Below, one piece after another: positions 5,357 to 6,308 of a DNA stretch of 6,308 bases (positions are counted from its first letter, which is position 1; every line of letters begins with the position of its first letter). Under the pieces are notes generated by a model that was not told where the DNA came from, made no database searches, and worked only from the letters and a program-made list of their open reading frames with translations. A program made the position numbers and the translations under genes. The stretch comes from Globobulimina sp. (Eukaryota; Foraminifera; Rotaliida), in NCBI GenBank assembly GCA_003354225.1, contig PIVH01000315.1, positions 1 to 6,308 of the forward strand. The letters are read 5' to 3'.

Positions 5357-6308
5357 ATGTCGGGTTTACGATGCCAAGTCTGTAAAAAATCCAAACAAAC
5401 GAACGCGTTTAGCAAAAGCCAGCTTAAAAAATCCAAACTGCAAAGAAAATGCAAAAAATGCATTCAAAATCATCAAGCAAACTCAAATCATAGCTCCAAA
5501 AATGCCAAAACACAACAACCAAAATCAAAAAGAAATATGAATAACACACCAAAACAGCCAACCACAATATTATTACAAAAATTACATAAGCAGTGCAGCG
5601 GCAAATCTTTCTTTACCGAAATTCATTTGGCCATAAAAATCAAGAAAAACCAGCAAAATGCAACACAAAGCTCATTGCAAAATATATTTGCCGACATCCC
5701 AGATACCTTTGTATATCATAACAGAATAATAATTGCATCCAATCATTTATCAGACCACCGTGAAATTTATAATGCCATTGTCACCAATATTCCATTGGAG
5801 ATTCATCATCAAAAAACCAGATATTGTCTGACTGAGTTATTATATGCAAACGGCAAAATATCAAGCCGCGGCGTAACATTTTGTTCCGAAAACAATAGGC
5901 ATATTTCTGACTTATTTGCAACAGTTTGCAAACCAGTAATAAAAGATAACTTGGACGAACTTGTCGTGTTTGGTTATTGCAGGGAAATAGCTAAAAATAT
6001 AAAACGTAATGTGATGTTTGTGTGCTTCTCTTATTATGAATGCAAGGATGTCTTTTCAATGTGTGGTGCTTTAATTAAAATTGTAAATAAGATACAAATA
6101 CAAAAAATGGTCGCAACGCAATGGTGCTGTGCGTTTGGAAGTGTTTCTGTTGATTCGCAGAGTAAAAATCGTTATCAATGGACGCTTTATATTGATAAAA
6201 TGCATTCGAATTCAGATTATTTTGGCATTGGAATTACATCCGAGAGGGACATAAATGAAGTATTTGTAAATAAAAACTATCCAAATTATGCATATGTAGC
6301 AAATGGTG
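5357..6308 (+). CDS. Zinc-finger (Stc1-like half) protein with SPRY-like C-terminal domain, 3' end outside window
   Basis: The first in-frame ATG (5357-5359) follows an in-frame TAA at 5333-5335, and the frame then stays open for 317 codons to the window end. Residues 6-35 form a Cys4 finger: C6-x2-C9, then FSKSQL at 18-23, then C32-x2-C35. The CxxC, FSxxQL, CxxC layout is that of the first finger of the Stc1 domain, known in fission yeast for joining RNAi to heterochromatin; the second finger of that domain is absent. Residues 37-70 are a basic, Asn/Lys/Gln-rich linker. The middle (about 70-250) is not recognised; it includes a GYCRE segment followed by a hydrophobic stretch near 207-225. 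From about 265 the protein turns SPRY-like: YQWTLYID at 273-280, YFGIGI at 288-293, and NYAYVANG at the window edge. The finger suggests RNA, DNA or protein binding; the SPRY-like end suggests protein binding. Both are inferences. Confidence 0.75.
   Translation, partial: MSGLRCQVCKKSKQTNAFSKSQLKKSKLQRKCKKCIQNHQANSNHSSKNAKTQQPKSKRNMNNTPKQPTTILLQKLHKQCSGKSFFTEIHLAIKIKKNQQNATQSSLQNIFADIPDTFVYHNRIIIASNHLSDHREIYNAIVTNIPLEIHHQKTRYCLTELLYANGKISSRGVTFCSENNRHISDLFATVCKPVIKDNLDELVVFGYCREIAKNIKRNVMFVCFSYYECKDVFSMCGALIKIVNKIQIQKMVATQWCCAFGSVSVDSQSKNRYQWTLYIDKMHSNSDYFGIGITSERDINEVFVNKNYPNYAYVANG

Noticed and set aside
5304-5540. A 78-codon plus-strand frame rich in Lys and Asn
   Set aside because: It overlaps the zinc-finger gene in another frame, has no motif, and its composition reflects A-rich DNA; the CxxC finger frame is the supported one.
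1-6308. CRISPR array, tRNA genes, insertion-sequence ends or retroelement open frames
   Set aside because: I saw no regularly spaced repeats, no tRNA-like cloverleaf, no terminal inverted repeats flanking a transposase and no reverse transcriptase motifs in the stretches between genes.

Overview
The window looks like nuclear DNA from a gene-dense, AT-rich single-celled eukaryote. It carries a divergent importin-alpha, a TLDc-domain protein with B-box-like, SAM-like, coiled-coil and fibronectin III segments, a secreted/type I membrane protein with a duplicated Cys-rich ectodomain, and a zinc-finger protein ending in a SPRY-like domain. The three genes that are complete in the window read as single uninterrupted frames, so introns are absent or rare here. 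Gaps between genes are about 190-235 bp, and one divergent pair overlaps at its 5' ends. Expanded TLDc and SPRY-like families recall rhizarian (foraminifer-like) or amoebozoan protists, but the sequence does not settle the lineage. Two genes end in TAA and one in TAG, and nothing forces a non-standard code.

Layout, left to right. Positions 1-259 (minus strand) hold an open frame, cut by the window edge, that encodes the front of a GIY-YIG nuclease-type domain; it starts directly after the importin stop codon and has no ATG. Positions 260-1981 (minus) are importin-alpha. Positions 1982-2216 are a non-coding gap with short direct repeats. Positions 2217-3845 (minus) are the TLDc protein. Positions 3825-5168 (plus) are the signal-peptide/transmembrane protein, divergent from and overlapping the TLDc gene. 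Positions 5169-5356 are a short gap with a possible hairpin. Positions 5357-6308 (plus) are the N-terminal 317 codons of the zinc-finger/SPRY-like protein, which runs off the window.

The genes do not form an obvious pathway: one is a housekeeping nuclear-transport receptor, and the others look like members of expanded lineage-specific families. The points most worth a second look are the GIY-YIG frame without a start, the overlapping divergent pair, the internally duplicated ectodomain with almost identical cysteine spacing, and the half Stc1-type zinc finger joined to a SPRY-like domain.
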